The position numbers were made by a program, and so were the translations under genes. A model generated the notes under the pieces. That model worked only from the letters and a program-made list of their open reading frames with translations. It did not search any database and had not been told where the DNA came from. This document shows positions 33,701-42,900 of a stretch of 61,614 bases of DNA, in pieces. The stretch is from Gammaproteobacteria bacterium (GTDB lineage Bacteria > Pseudomonadota > Gammaproteobacteria > Pseudomonadales > Ketobacteraceae): contig JABLXQ010000037.1 of the NCBI GenBank assembly GCA_013178375.1, positions 1 to 61,614 of the forward strand, written 5' to 3'. The number at the start of each line of letters is the position of its first letter. Within the stretch, counting starts at the first letter, position 1.

Positions 33701-34843
33701 GGTCTGGAAAATGCGGTTCTGTTCGCTGTTGCTGAGGCGAGAATACAGCGGCAGGATTTCGGTGTGCTTCGGCCCGTTCTTGCGCAGGCGGTCCGCCACC
33801 TGACGGATTTCGCGTTCGCCGGACAGGAACACCAGAATATCGCCGGGGCGGCGCGGGTTGGGATGGGCGCGCTCCAGCTGCACGATTTCTTCCACGGCGC
33901 GCAGTACGCCGGTTTCCAGCAGGCCCTCATCGTCCGGCACCTGTTCGTCGTCGGAACTGTCTTCAGTTTGCAGCGGACGGTAGACGACTTCTACCGGAAA
34001 GGTGCGGCCCGACACTTCAATCACCGGCGCATCGTTGAAATGGCGCGAGAAACGCCAGTGATCGATCGTCGCCGACGTGATGATGACTTTCAGATCCGGA
34101 CGCTTCTGCAGAATCTGCCGGATATAGCCCAACAGAAAATCGATATTGAGGCTGCGTTCGTGGGCCTCGTCGATGATGATGGCATCGTAGCCGTTGAGGA
34201 AACGGTCGTTGGGAATTTCCGCCAGCAGGATGCCGTCGGTCATCAGCTTGATCAGGCTGTGCTCGCCCAGTTGATCCTGGAAACGCACCTTGAAGCCCGT
34301 CACCTGTCCCAGCGGCGATTTCAGTTCATCGGCGATGCGCTGGGCCACGCTGCGGGCCGCCAGCCGGCGCGGCTGGGTATGGCCGATAAAGCCGGTCACG
34401 CCCAGCCCGGCCTCGATGCACATCTTGGGAATCTGGGTGGTTTTACCGGAGCCGGTCTCGCCGGCGATGATCACCACCTGATGCTGGCGAATGGCGGCGA
34501 TGATGTCGTCGCGACGCTGCGACACCGGCAAGTCCGGGTATTCCAGCGCCGGGATGCTGTTGCGCCGCGCCGCCACTGCCTGCTGGGATCTTTCGATGCT
34601 GGCCTGCAGTTTTTGCAGGTCACGCTGCTGGGGTGCCGCGTCATCCTGCCGCGCTGACTTCTGAAGATCCGGCTTCTGCTGCCCTTTTTGCCGTTCCCTC
34701 TGCTGCAGCTGGTCCAGACTGCGGGCCAGCCGGTAGCGGTCCCGGGTCAGGCACAGGGGGATCTGCCGGCGCAGGGCAGCCAGATCGGGCTTGGTTTCGG
34801 GGTTCGGTTCCGGCTTTTCCACGGGCTTCCAGCGGCACGACAA
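30794..34843 (-). CDS. hrpA: ATP-dependent RNA helicase HrpA
   Basis: About 1349 residues (E. coli 1300). DEAH-box helicase: motif I GETGSGKTTQIPK, TQPRRLAARSVAQRI, motif II IIDEAHERSLN, motif III TSATID, STNVAETSITVPN and motif VI QRMGRCGR. The OB and DUF3418 HrpA-specific C-terminal parts follow (FEPGKNQDGLNIVVPL, FPALVDERSDE). Acts on RNA/ribosomes in the cytoplasm. The 5' end is uncertain: the longest frame uses TTG at 34843 and no good ATG exists before the helicase core. A 789-codon plus-strand frame here is only its antisense. Confidence 0.96.
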   Translation of the reverse strand: MSCRWKPVEKPEPNPETKPDLAALRRQIPLCLTRDRYRLARSLDQLQQRERQKGQQKPDLQKSARQDDAAPQQRDLQKLQASIERSQQAVAARRNSIPALEYPDLPVSQRRDDIIAAIRQHQVVIIAGETGSGKTTQIPKMCIEAGLGVTGFIGHTQPRRLAARSVAQRIADELKSPLGQVTGFKVRFQDQLGEHSLIKLMTDGILLAEIPNDRFLNGYDAIIIDEAHERSLNIDFLLGYIRQILQKRPDLKVIITSATIDHWRFSRHFNDAPVIEVSGRTFPVEVVYRPLQTEDSSDDEQVPDDEGLLETGVLRAVEEIVQLERAHPNPRRPGDILVFLSGEREIRQVADRLRKNGPKHTEILPLYSRLSNSEQNRIFQTHTGRRIVLSTNVAETSITVPNIGYVIDTGLARISRYSYRTKVQRLPIEPVSRASANQRMGRCGRVAEGICIRLYDETDFLNRPEFTEPEILRTNLASVILQMQGLKLGEVSHFPFIDPPDSRLVNDGYRLLEELNAVDRKRQISPLGFELVKLPLDPRIGRMIIAAKQYHCLREMLIIASGMSVQEPWQRPHDRQGAADESLRKFQGEDSDFLTYVNIWQESEKQKEELSNNRYRRWLLERFLSYLRMREWQDVYRQLKQVCHELGWQENTEPARYEEIHKAILSGLLSHVAMKDELKGYTAARNRTVQIFPGSACNQRKPKWIVAAEIVETQKVYARTVARIEPQWVEEVGADQLKKTWFEPHWEKKPACVMAQEQSSLFGLIVNPRKNVNYSHIDPVRCRELFIQHALVLGEYETRAPYFRHNRELIESLEYLESKSRRRDILVDDLTLYALFDAIIPADVVNGSSFEHWRKSAERQNPQVMFLQREQLVQAAADNVSEHSFPDQVELEGGKIEIDYQFEPGKNQDGLNIVVPLTLINQVQEEQLEWLVPGLEKEKCIALIKSLPKLLRKNYVPAPDFADAFLKTNPDRNQSLKNQLTEFLKRQKRVDLKPEHFDEASLPLYLLANLKVLDDKGKTIAEGRDIRMIKQSLQGEFKASLKSLTAGELNQQSYDHWAFDTIPQVYESRQGNALVKAFPALVDERSDENADDRPAEGHRVRLQLFDTAYAAQVAMQKGLLRLFLLALPQQIRYLKKEHQLPEKVAIRYAPFGDRKDLVDGLVESAFQLAFIANQPLIWNKADFDARLEQGRTRLIQAAQQIERLITDILQRHHDVLSTINNEKSPARADAIADIRQQLQQLFPPHWLQRIPFAQLQNYPRYLDAILLRLNRLQGNVERDRQHVAELRQLWQQYLQRKTKHEKEGVLDEALQNWRWALEEYRISIFAQGMKTAYPVSMQRLQKLWHNVAA

Positions 34844-34942
34844 TGGCCGTCTTCAATTCAAACAGGGGGCGCATTGTACAAAAAAGCCGGGGCCGGAAAA
34901 AACAAAGCCTGCGCGAGGCAGGCTTGGCTCAATGCTGCTCAA

Positions 34943-36607
34943 CTATTTCCCCCGCAGCTCCCGCCGCAGGATCTTGCCCACATTGGTCTTCGGCAGATCG
35001 GCGCGGAACTCCACGATCTTCGGCAGTTTGTAACCGGTCAGGCCGGTGCGGCAGTGCTCGATCACCTGCTGTTCGGTCAGATCCGGGTTCTTTTTCACCA
35101 CGAACAGTTTCACCGCTTCCCCGCTCTTTTCATCCGGAATGCCCACAGCGGCACATTCCAGAATGTCCGGATGGGTGGCGGCCACGTCTTCCGCCTCGTT
35201 GGGGTACACGTTGAAACCCGACACCAGGATCATGTCCTTCTTGCGGTCCACGATACGCAGAAAGCCATCTTCCTGCAGCAGGGCGATATCACCAGTTTTC
35301 AGCCATTCACCGTCTTTGGTCATGGTCTCGCGGGTGGCTTCCTCGCGCTGCCAGTAGCCCTTCATCACCTGCGGGCCTTTCACGCACAGCTCGCCACTCT
35401 GGCCGGCAGGAACGTCATTTTCATTGTCGTCGACAATCCTGATATCAGTGCTGGGAACGGGAATACCGATGGTGCCGATCTGAATCCGGTGCGGCGGGTT
35501 CACGCTCACCACCGGCGAGGTTTCGGTCATGCCGAAGCCTTCGGCGATCTTGTTGCCGGTCATGGCTTCCCAGCGGTCGGCGGTGTCTTTCTGCAGCGCC
35601 ATGCCGCCGGCGATGGTGAGTTTCAGCGAACTGAAATCCAGCTTCTGGAACTCGGGATTGTTCATCAGCGCCACGAACAGGGTGTTCAGGCCAGTCATTG
35701 CGGTGAAGCGCCACTTCGCCAGCTCCTTCACAAAACCGGGAATGTCGCGCGGATTGGTGATCAGCACGATGTTGGCGCCCAGCGACATCAGGCCCAGGCA
35801 GTTCACCGTGAAGGAAAAGATGTGGTACAGCGGCAGCGGCGTGATGGCAATTTCCTGGCCGGGGCGCAGGGACCGCAGGATGAAATCGAACTGCATCATG
35901 TTCGATGCCAGGTTCTTGTGGGTCAGCATCGCGCCCTTGGCGACGCCGGTGGTGCCACCGGTGTATTGCAGCACGGCGATGTCGTCAGGCTCGGGGCGGT
36001 GATCCTGGTCGAAGGTGCTGGAAGCGCCCTTGCTCATGGCCCTGGTAAAGGACACGGCACCCGGGATATTGAACGACGGCACCATCTTCTTCACGTGTTT
36101 GATGATCAGGTTCATCAGCAGGCGCTTCATCGGCGGCTGCATGTCGGCCACCTGGGTGATAATCACGTGCTTGATGCCGGTGCGTGGCACCACTTCCTCG
36201 ATCAGGTCACCGAAATTGGCCAGAGCCACCAGCGCCTTGCAGCCGGCGTCATTGAACTGGTGCTCCATTTCACGGGCGGTGTACAGGGGATTGGTGTTGA
36301 CGATCACCAGGCCGGCGCGCAGGGCACCGAACAGGGCGATGGGATACTGGATCAGGTTGGGCATCTGCAGGGCGATGCGATCACCCTTTTTCAGGCTGGT
36401 GTGGTTCTGCAGATAGGCGGCGAAATCGGCGCTCAGCTTGTCCAGCTGGCCATAGGTGATGGAGCAGCCCATGTTGCTGAAAGCCGGACGGTCCGCATAA
36501 CGGCGACAGGCATTTTCAAAGATATCGAGCACTGTCTTGAACTTGTCGTGGGAGATTTCAGGGGAAACCCCTTCCGGATAATGCTGTGTCCAAATGCGAT
36601 CAACCAT
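34943..36607 (-). CDS. fadD: Long-chain-fatty-acid--CoA ligase
   Basis: 554 residues from the ATG of MVDRIWTQHYPEGV (36607); a longer frame to 36658 is not needed, since Pseudomonas FadD starts at the same place. It activates fatty acids with ATP and CoA for beta-oxidation. Motifs: P-loop-like LQYTGGTTGVAKGAM, NEEGFGMTETSPVV-type EGFGMTETSP, GEWLKTGDIALLQEDGFLRI, VDRKKDMILVSGFNVYP and the C-terminal catalytic Lys in LPKTNVGKILRREL. Full length. The upstream 360 bp lead to a divergent lipase gene. Confidence 0.95.
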   Translation of the reverse strand: MVDRIWTQHYPEGVSPEISHDKFKTVLDIFENACRRYADRPAFSNMGCSITYGQLDKLSADFAAYLQNHTSLKKGDRIALQMPNLIQYPIALFGALRAGLVIVNTNPLYTAREMEHQFNDAGCKALVALANFGDLIEEVVPRTGIKHVIITQVADMQPPMKRLLMNLIIKHVKKMVPSFNIPGAVSFTRAMSKGASSTFDQDHRPEPDDIAVLQYTGGTTGVAKGAMLTHKNLASNMMQFDFILRSLRPGQEIAITPLPLYHIFSFTVNCLGLMSLGANIVLITNPRDIPGFVKELAKWRFTAMTGLNTLFVALMNNPEFQKLDFSSLKLTIAGGMALQKDTADRWEAMTGNKIAEGFGMTETSPVVSVNPPHRIQIGTIGIPVPSTDIRIVDDNENDVPAGQSGELCVKGPQVMKGYWQREEATRETMTKDGEWLKTGDIALLQEDGFLRIVDRKKDMILVSGFNVYPNEAEDVAATHPDILECAAVGIPDEKSGEAVKLFVVKKNPDLTEQQVIEHCRTGLTGYKLPKIVEFRADLPKTNVGKILRRELRGK

Positions 36608-36968
36608 GCTGATACCCCAGCGCTGCGTGGATTCCCTAGCCTGTTTGCCCATGGGCAATTTGCTGCATTGACGCCCATCCCCTTGATCCAGACCAATGCA
36701 AATGCCTTGAAAATGGTCTGTCCGGCGTGTGGCGGCGTGAGGTTACCAGTTTTGATTCGAGCAAACCAGTGCCCGCTCCCCGCCCACACCCGTGACCGAT
36801 AAGTCGTTAAATTTTGTACTATTTATTCTGCGCTTCGACGCTAGCCACAATGGACGGAACGGTAAATTGGCCGGATCGGACGCCAGCATATACAATTACC
36901 GCCACGCAAAAAATCACCGGCATCTGATGCCAACGCCTATCGCCAGGGAACGTCACGGGGTCGCCATC
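36608..36968. other. Intergenic region between fadD and the divergent lipase
   Basis: About 360 bp. It should contain the promoters of both genes. I saw no strong sigma-70 pair, no clear fatty-acid regulator palindrome and no repeat. Confidence 0.5.
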
Positions 36969-37952
36969 ATGCAATCTGAAAAGCTCTATCTCACCAGCCT
37001 GGACAACCACAAGATCTTTGTACGCAAGTGGAGCCCGGACACCGCCGCGACGTCGCCCCGCGCCATCATTCATATCCTGCACGGGATGGCTGAACACTGT
37101 ACCCGCTACGAACCGATCGCCGAACGGCTGGTAGAGGCCGGCTATGTCGTGTTTGCCCATGACCACCGGGGCCACGGCCGCTCCATTCCCCAGGGCGGGC
37201 TGGTGGGCCACTACGCCGACCATAACGGCTGGCCCCTGGTGATCGCCGATACCCGCAAGGTCAACGAGCATATTCACCAGCAGTATCCCGGCATCCCCGT
37301 CATCATCGTTGGCCACAGCATGGGTTCCTTCATCACCCAGGGCTATCTGATCCAGCACGGCAGAACCGTGGACGCCGTGGTGCTGTCGGGCTCGGCACTG
37401 AATACACCGATGGCACTGCGCTCGGCCCGCATGCTGGCCCACCTGGAAAAACTGCGCACCGGCCCGAAAGGCCGCAGCAACCTGATCGACATGGCCACCT
37501 TCGCCAGCTACAACCGCCAGGTGGCGAAAAGTCCGCGCACCGGCAGTGACTGGCTGAGTCGCGACCCGTGCGAAGTGGACAAGTATGTGGGCGACCCCCT
37601 GTGCGGCTTTCTCTGCACCAACCAGCTCTGGCTGGACCTGACTGGCGGGCTGGAGCAGATCTCGCGCCTGCGCAATATCCGCAACATTCCGTCGGCACTG
37701 CCGTTCCTGCTGATCTCCGGCGAACGCGACCCGCTCAGTTTCGACAACAGCCGTCACGGTATCGAAAGGCTGGCGGAGCATCTGCGCAGCGGTGGCGTAC
37801 GCGAAGTGTCGGTGAAACTGTATGAAGATGCGCGCCACGAGATTTTCAATGAGATCAACCGCCACGAAGTGATCGACGACGTGCTGGCCTGGCTGGATTC
37901 CCGCTTTTCCTCGCGGGAAAACATGCGCCGCACGGAAGCCGCCACCGCCTGA
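36969..37952 (+). CDS. Monoacylglycerol-lipase-like alpha/beta hydrolase
   Basis: 327 residues from ATG 36969 (MQSEKLYLTSLDNHKIFV); the frame upstream of it has no family similarity. Serine hydrolase of the lysophospholipase/monoglyceride lipase group: IIHILHGMAEHCTRYEP, VVFAHDHRGHGRS, nucleophile elbow VIIVGHSMGSFITQ (Ser), Asp in LISGERDPLS and His in YEDARHEIFNE. Probably releases fatty acids from monoglycerides or lysophospholipids in the cytoplasm. Divergent from fadD, which would activate the released acids. Confidence 0.92.
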   Translation: MQSEKLYLTSLDNHKIFVRKWSPDTAATSPRAIIHILHGMAEHCTRYEPIAERLVEAGYVVFAHDHRGHGRSIPQGGLVGHYADHNGWPLVIADTRKVNEHIHQQYPGIPVIIVGHSMGSFITQGYLIQHGRTVDAVVLSGSALNTPMALRSARMLAHLEKLRTGPKGRSNLIDMATFASYNRQVAKSPRTGSDWLSRDPCEVDKYVGDPLCGFLCTNQLWLDLTGGLEQISRLRNIRNIPSALPFLLISGERDPLSFDNSRHGIERLAEHLRSGGVREVSVKLYEDARHEIFNEINRHEVIDDVLAWLDSRFSSRENMRRTEAATA

Positions 37953-38054
37953 CGCCGCTCTTGCCAAAATCAAAATTCGCTTACACTCTTTTGATACCGG
38001 TAGCCCTGCACGCTGATTAGAATGCAGGGCTAACTGTTTCAGGAGGGTGTAACG

Positions 38055-38528
38055 ATGGATTATCTGGAAAACATTCCGTTCGACGAATTGCAGGAAGGCC
38101 AGACCGCCGACTACGTGAAAACCATTTCCGAGGACGACATCAAGCTATTCGCCATCATCTCCGGCGACACCAATCCGCTCCACCTTGATCCCGAATACGC
38201 CAAAACCACCCGCTTCGGCCAGTGCATTGCCCACGGTTCGATCTGCGCCATCATCGTCAGCGCGGCAGTGGCCACCCGCATTCCCGGGCCCGGCACCATC
38301 TACGCCGGCCAGGAAATGAAATTCAAGAAACCGGTTTTCCCCGGCGACACGCTGACCGCGACACTGACGGTGCAGGAGAAGAAACGCAAGGGCAACATCG
38401 TGCTGATCGACTGCGTGATCCGCAACCAGCATGGTGATACCGTGTTCACCGGTGTGTCGACCGTGGTGGCGCCAACGGAAAAAGTTCGCATTGCTGCGGT
38501 GAAGCTGCCAACGGTGGAACTGCGCTAA
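38055..38528 (+). CDS. MaoC-like (R)-specific enoyl-CoA hydratase
   Basis: 157 residues, single hot-dog domain. The hydratase 2 motif ISGDTNPLHLDPEYAKTTRF (about 35-54) has the catalytic Asp and His; IAHGSICAIIVSA follows. It hydrates trans-2-enoyl-CoA to (R)-3-hydroxyacyl-CoA, the PhaJ-type step that links beta-oxidation to polyhydroxyalkanoate or other pathways. ATG 38055 is preceded by AGGAGGGTG. No pha gene is in the window. A terminator follows at 38567-38595. Confidence 0.9.
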   Translation: MDYLENIPFDELQEGQTADYVKTISEDDIKLFAIISGDTNPLHLDPEYAKTTRFGQCIAHGSICAIIVSAAVATRIPGPGTIYAGQEMKFKKPVFPGDTLTATLTVQEKKRKGNIVLIDCVIRNQHGDTVFTGVSTVVAPTEKVRIAAVKLPTVELR

Positions 38529-38566
38529 GCATCAGGCAGCGTCTTCTGCGCCAGGCTGCAAATAAA

Positions 38567-38595
38567 AACCCCGGTCAAGCCGGGGTTGGTTTTTT
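38567..38595. terminator. Intrinsic terminator after the MaoC gene
   Basis: Stem AACCCCGG/CCGGGGTT with loop TCAAG, then GG and a run of six T. It can also serve the convergent VWA gene, since four A precede the stem. Confidence 0.93.
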
Positions 38596-38627
38596 GTGGA
38601 TTCGGCGGTGCCTTTATTTGAGTGCCT

Positions 38628-39803
38628 TTATTTCGACAGATAGCGCATGCCGTCTTCCAGGCCTTTCAGGGTCAGCGGGAACATGCGGTTTTCCAGCAGC
38701 TTCCGCGTCCAGACCACCGAGGTGGTGTGCTCCCAGCTGGATTCCGGTTCCGGATTCAGCCAAGCCACCTTGTCGAAATGCTGCGTGATACGGCGCATCC
38801 AGACTTCCCCGGCTTCCTCGTTCCAGTGCTCGACACTGCCGCCCACCGAGCTGATCTCGTAGGGCGACATGGTGGCGTCACCGACGAAAATCACCTTGTA
38901 CTCGGCACCGTAGGTGTGAATCACGTCCCACACATTGGTGCGATCGGTCCAGCGCCGCATGTTGTCCTTCCACACCCCATCGTAAATGAAGTTGTGAAAA
39001 TAGAAATACTCCATGTGCTTGAACTCGGTTTTCGCGGCGGAGAACAGTTCCTCGCAAGTACGCACGTAAGGGTCCATGGAACCGCCCACGTCGAAGAAGA
39101 TCAGCACCTTCACGCCGTTGCGCTTTTCCGGCACCAGTTTGATATCCAGGTAGCCAGCATTGCGCGCCGTGGAGGAAATGGTGTCGTCGATGTCGAGCTG
39201 GTCCGGCATGCCTTCGCGGGTGAACTTGCGCAGGCGGCGCAGGGCCATCTTGATGTTGCGCACCCCCAGCTCCACCGAGTCGTCCAGGTTGCGGTACTGG
39301 CGTTTTTCCCAGACTTTCACGGCGTTCTTGTTGCGGGAGTTACCCGCCATGCGGAAGCCGGCCGGGTTCTGGCCGTAAGCACCGTAGGGCGAAGTGCCAC
39401 CGGTACCGATCATCTTGTTGCCGCCCTGGTGGCGCTTCTTCTGCTCCTCCAGCCGCTTCTTGAATTCCTCCATCAGCTTTTCGAAATCGCCCAGCTGTTT
39501 CAGCTTTTCGAATTCTTCCTTGCTGAGGGTTTTCTCGATTTCCTTGCGCAGCCACTCGTCCGGAATCAGGGAGGTGAACAGATCGTCGATCGCTTCCAGG
39601 CCGTCAAAATATTTCTTGAAGGCGCGGTCGAACTTGTCGAAGTGTTTCTCATCCTTCACCAGCACGGTGCGGGACAGATGGTAGAACTGGTCCATGTCCG
39701 CGTAGATGATCCGGTTCTTCAGCGCAGACAGCAGGTCGAGAAATTCCCGGATGGTGACAGGCACCTTGCCTTCGTGCAGCTCGAAGAAAAAATTGATCAG
39801 CAT
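38628..39803 (-). CDS. VWA (CoxE-like) partner of MoxR ATPase
   Basis: 391 residues, cytoplasmic. The N-terminal helical part is highly charged (KEEFEKLKQLGDFEKLMEEF). The C-terminal von Willebrand A domain has a MIDAS-type start VLIFFDVGGSMDPYVRT (DxGxS) and KVIFVGDATMSPYEI. It lies 2 bp after the MoxR gene, so the two form the usual MoxR-VWA chaperone pair that remodels or inserts metal into a partner enzyme. No client enzyme is adjacent, so the target is unknown. Confidence 0.92.
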   Translation of the reverse strand: MLINFFFELHEGKVPVTIREFLDLLSALKNRIIYADMDQFYHLSRTVLVKDEKHFDKFDRAFKKYFDGLEAIDDLFTSLIPDEWLRKEIEKTLSKEEFEKLKQLGDFEKLMEEFKKRLEEQKKRHQGGNKMIGTGGTSPYGAYGQNPAGFRMAGNSRNKNAVKVWEKRQYRNLDDSVELGVRNIKMALRRLRKFTREGMPDQLDIDDTISSTARNAGYLDIKLVPEKRNGVKVLIFFDVGGSMDPYVRTCEELFSAAKTEFKHMEYFYFHNFIYDGVWKDNMRRWTDRTNVWDVIHTYGAEYKVIFVGDATMSPYEISSVGGSVEHWNEEAGEVWMRRITQHFDKVAWLNPEPESSWEHTTSVVWTRKLLENRMFPLTLKGLEDGMRYLSK

Positions 39804-39805
39804 GT

Positions 39806-40648
39806 TCAGCTACCGCGACGGTTCATGAACGCCAGACGTTCCAGCAGATGCACGTCCTGCTCGTTTTTCACCAGCGCGCCGTACAGGGGCGGAATGGCGC
39901 TCTTGGTGTCGCGGTTGCGCAGTACGTCCTCGGGGATTTCGTCCGCCAGCAACAGTTTCAGCCAGTCGATCAGTTCCGACGTGGACGGCTTTTTCTTCAG
40001 GCCGGGCACCTTGCGCACATCGAAGAAGATTTCCATGGCTTCCTTCACCAGGGATTTCTTGATGTTGGGGTAATGCACGGCAACGATGGCTTCCATGGTT
40101 TCCTTGCTGGGGAAATCGATGTAATGGAAGAAGCAGCGGCGCAGGAAGGCGTCGGGCAGTTCCTTCTCGTTGTTGCTGGTGATGATCACGATGGGGCGCT
40201 TGATGGCCTTGATGGTTTCCTGGGTTTCGTACACATAGAATTCCATCTTGTCGAGTTCCTGCAACAGGTCGTTGGGGAATTCGATGTCGGCCTTGTCGAT
40301 CTCGTCGATCAGCAGCACCACCTGGTCTTCCGCATGGAACGCTTCCCAGAGTTTGCCTTTCTTGATGTAGTTGCGGATGTCGTGCACGCGGTCGTCACCC
40401 AGCTGGGAATCCCGCAAGCGTGACACGGCGTCGTATTCGTACAGACCCTGATGGGCCTTGGTGGTGGACTTGATATGCCACTGGATCAGGCGCAGGCCCA
40501 GGCCGGCGGCGACTTCCTCGGCCAGCATGGTCTTGCCGGTGCCGGGTTCGCCCTTGATCAGCAGGGGGCGTTGCAGGGTGATGGCGGCGTTTACCGCCAG
40601 TTTCAGGTCGTCAGTGGCGACGTAGCGTTCGGTACCTTGGAATTGCAT
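39806..40648 (-). CDS. MoxR-type AAA+ ATPase
   Basis: 280 residues. Walker A LIKGEPGTGKTMLAEEVA (about 34-51), Walker B VVLLIDEIDKADIEF, sensor 1 PIVIITSNNEKELPDAF and Arg finger region RRCFFHYIDF. A hexameric AAA+ chaperone working with the VWA protein encoded immediately downstream. ATG 40648. A shorter cousin of the RavA/NorQ group. Confidence 0.95.
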   Translation of the reverse strand: MQFQGTERYVATDDLKLAVNAAITLQRPLLIKGEPGTGKTMLAEEVAAGLGLRLIQWHIKSTTKAHQGLYEYDAVSRLRDSQLGDDRVHDIRNYIKKGKLWEAFHAEDQVVLLIDEIDKADIEFPNDLLQELDKMEFYVYETQETIKAIKRPIVIITSNNEKELPDAFLRRCFFHYIDFPSKETMEAIVAVHYPNIKKSLVKEAMEIFFDVRKVPGLKKKPSTSELIDWLKLLLADEIPEDVLRNRDTKSAIPPLYGALVKNEQDVHLLERLAFMNRRGS

Positions 40649-40999
40649 GGGTTCTGCCTTGATCTGCCGTGTAGGTGCGGGAGTATATCGTATACCGGCG
40701 CTGCGCCAGGCCGGCTTCGGGACAATCGCACTACTCTAAAGACCGGCACGCAAACTGCAAATGGCCGTAGACGCCAGATCGCTGGCAAAAATGATCAATC
40801 TCCGGCAACCCCCGACTGGCGCGCATTTTCAGGTTAATCCGAGGCAGAACACCAGCTTGCGTCGCTAGCTGAACCAGGGTCGGTTACACCGGCTTGCTGC
40901 TGACGGAATGCGCCAGTCCCGCTGCTCGCATAATCCACATTACCGGATACACTTAAATGGATAAATCTCCGAAAAATGCTGTCATTTCAAGGCCTGTAA
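40649..40999. other. Intergenic region between moxR and the diguanylate cyclase
   Basis: About 350 bp. The divergent promoters must lie here. No gene, RNA or clear terminator is seen. An ATG at 40976 in the frame of the downstream gene is closed by TAA just before its GTG start. Confidence 0.5.
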
Positions 41000-42865
41000 G
41001 TGTTGAGTGTTCCGACTGTCCGCTCCAGAACTCGCCTTCTCCTGCTCGCCGTCGTCGGCCTGTGGAGCCTGCTGGTCTTGCCCAACGCCATTGCATCCGA
41101 AACCCGGGCCAATCTGCGCCAGGCGTGGGTATCGCTGACGGAAGCTGCGCCGCGTAACGATCTTTCCCTCAACCTCACCTATCTGGAAGATGCCGGCCAC
41201 ACACTGACGGTGGATGACGCACGTCGCCAGGTGGAAGCCGGCGCCTTTCAGGGCAGCCAGACCGCCGCGCTAAATTTTGGCTTCACCCGCTCCGCCTACT
41301 GGTTTCACCTGCACCTGGACAACCGCGATTCACAACAGAATGAATGGGTGCTGGAATTCCAGTACCCCATCATCGACCAGATCGACGCCTGGTATATTTT
41401 TGCGGACGGCCGCCAGGAGCATCGTCAGGCCGGCGATTCCATTCCGTTTCACCAGCGTTCCAAGAGCAACCATTTCACCAACTTCGAACTGAAGCTGCCA
41501 CAGGGCGATCACGTGGACATCCTGCTGCGGGTGGAAACCAGCGGCGCCATCCAGATGCCGACGGTGATCTGGAACGAGGATGCCTATGCCGCCCAATACC
41601 ACAAAGTGCAGATCGTGTTTGGCCTGTATTACGGCCTGATCTTCGCCATGGCGATTTACAACGGCCTGTTGTGGATTTCGTTGCGCGACCGCACCTATTT
41701 TCTGTGTATGGCCTATATCGCCGGCTATGGCGTGTTTCAGCTGGCGCTGAACGGGCTGGCATTCGAATACCTGTGGCCGGAATCGCCCTGGTGGAACAAC
41801 CGCTCGATCGCGTTTCTGATGTCGTTTGGACTGTTCTTCATCATCGCGTTTTCCAGCGCCTTCCTGGTGTTGCCGAAAAATGCACCCCGTGCCGCCAAAC
41901 TGTTCAATTTCATGATGCTGTATTTCGTGGCAATGATGGTGGGTGCGCTGTTTGTGCCGTACCAGACCATCATCCGGCTGGCGACTCTGGGTTCCTTGTT
42001 CTGTGCCGTGGCCATTTTCGTCGTGGGATTGTATTGCTGGCTCACCCGCTTCAAGCCGGCACGTTATTTCATGATGTCCTGGGCGGCGCTGCTGGGTGGC
42101 ATGCTGGCCTATACGCTGAAAACCTTCGGCTTGTTGCCAAGCAATTTTTTCACCGAGTACGCCATGCAGATCGGGTCCGCCATGGAAATGCTGCTGCTGT
42201 CATTCGCGCTGGCAGACCGCATCAAGATCGTGACGGATGAAAATACCCGCATCCAGCGTGAAGCCAAGACTGTGCTGGAAGCCAACGTGAAAGCCCGCAC
42301 CCAGGAACTGGAGCATGCCAACCGCAAACTGGCGGAACTGAGCGCGACAGACGGGCTGACCGGCCTGAAGAACCGGCGTTACTTCGATGAAGCCTTCGCC
42401 CTGGAATGCAAGCGTTCCACCCGCTATCTGGAACAGCTGGCGGTACTGATGATCGACATCGACCATTTCAAGAACATCAACGATACCTATGGTCATCCGG
42501 TGGGGGATCAGGTACTGGCGCAGATTGCGGAGATCATGCGCGAAAACGTGCGGCGCGATACGGATACGGTGGCCCGTTATGGCGGCGAGGAATTCGTGAT
42601 CATCCTGCCGTCCACCGACACCGGCGGCGCCCTGCAGGTGGCAGACAAGATATTGCAGTCAGTCAGACAACATCTGTTTGTGGTGGGGGAACTCACACTG
42701 CCGCTGACGGTGAGCATAGGGGTCGCCACGCTGACCCTGCCGGACGCGCAGAGCGCCCACAACGTTCTGGAACAGGCCGACATTGCGCTTTATCAATCCA
42801 AGCAGAACGGTCGCGACCGCTGCACGCTGTATCGGGAACAGGTCGGCAAACAGGCAGCGCGCTGA
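41000..42865 (+). CDS. 7TMR-DISM diguanylate cyclase
   Basis: 621 residues. Signal peptide (about 1-33), a periplasmic 7TMR-DISM2-type sensor domain (about 40-180: FTRSAYWFHLHLDNRD, WVLEFQYPIIDQIDAW), seven membrane helices (about 190-390), a coiled coil (ENTRIQREAKTVLEANVKART) and a GGDEF domain. The active site is ARYGGEEFVIILP and an inhibitory RxxD site is present as RDTD at the correct spacing. It should make cyclic di-GMP in response to an extracytoplasmic ligand, possibly a carbohydrate. Start GTG 41000, directly after an in-frame TAA, with AAGG seven bases upstream. Confidence 0.95.
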   Translation: MLSVPTVRSRTRLLLLAVVGLWSLLVLPNAIASETRANLRQAWVSLTEAAPRNDLSLNLTYLEDAGHTLTVDDARRQVEAGAFQGSQTAALNFGFTRSAYWFHLHLDNRDSQQNEWVLEFQYPIIDQIDAWYIFADGRQEHRQAGDSIPFHQRSKSNHFTNFELKLPQGDHVDILLRVETSGAIQMPTVIWNEDAYAAQYHKVQIVFGLYYGLIFAMAIYNGLLWISLRDRTYFLCMAYIAGYGVFQLALNGLAFEYLWPESPWWNNRSIAFLMSFGLFFIIAFSSAFLVLPKNAPRAAKLFNFMMLYFVAMMVGALFVPYQTIIRLATLGSLFCAVAIFVVGLYCWLTRFKPARYFMMSWAALLGGMLAYTLKTFGLLPSNFFTEYAMQIGSAMEMLLLSFALADRIKIVTDENTRIQREAKTVLEANVKARTQELEHANRKLAELSATDGLTGLKNRRYFDEAFALECKRSTRYLEQLAVLMIDIDHFKNINDTYGHPVGDQVLAQIAEIMRENVRRDTDTVARYGGEEFVIILPSTDTGGALQVADKILQSVRQHLFVVGELTLPLTVSIGVATLTLPDAQSAHNVLEQADIALYQSKQNGRDRCTLYREQVGKQAAR

Positions 42866-42900
42866 AACGCGCTTCGCCCATGTCACGCCAGGGATGCCCT

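Noticed and set aside
32288-34657. 789-codon plus-strand frame
   Set aside because: Antisense of hrpA, whose helicase motifs are unmistakable on the other strand.
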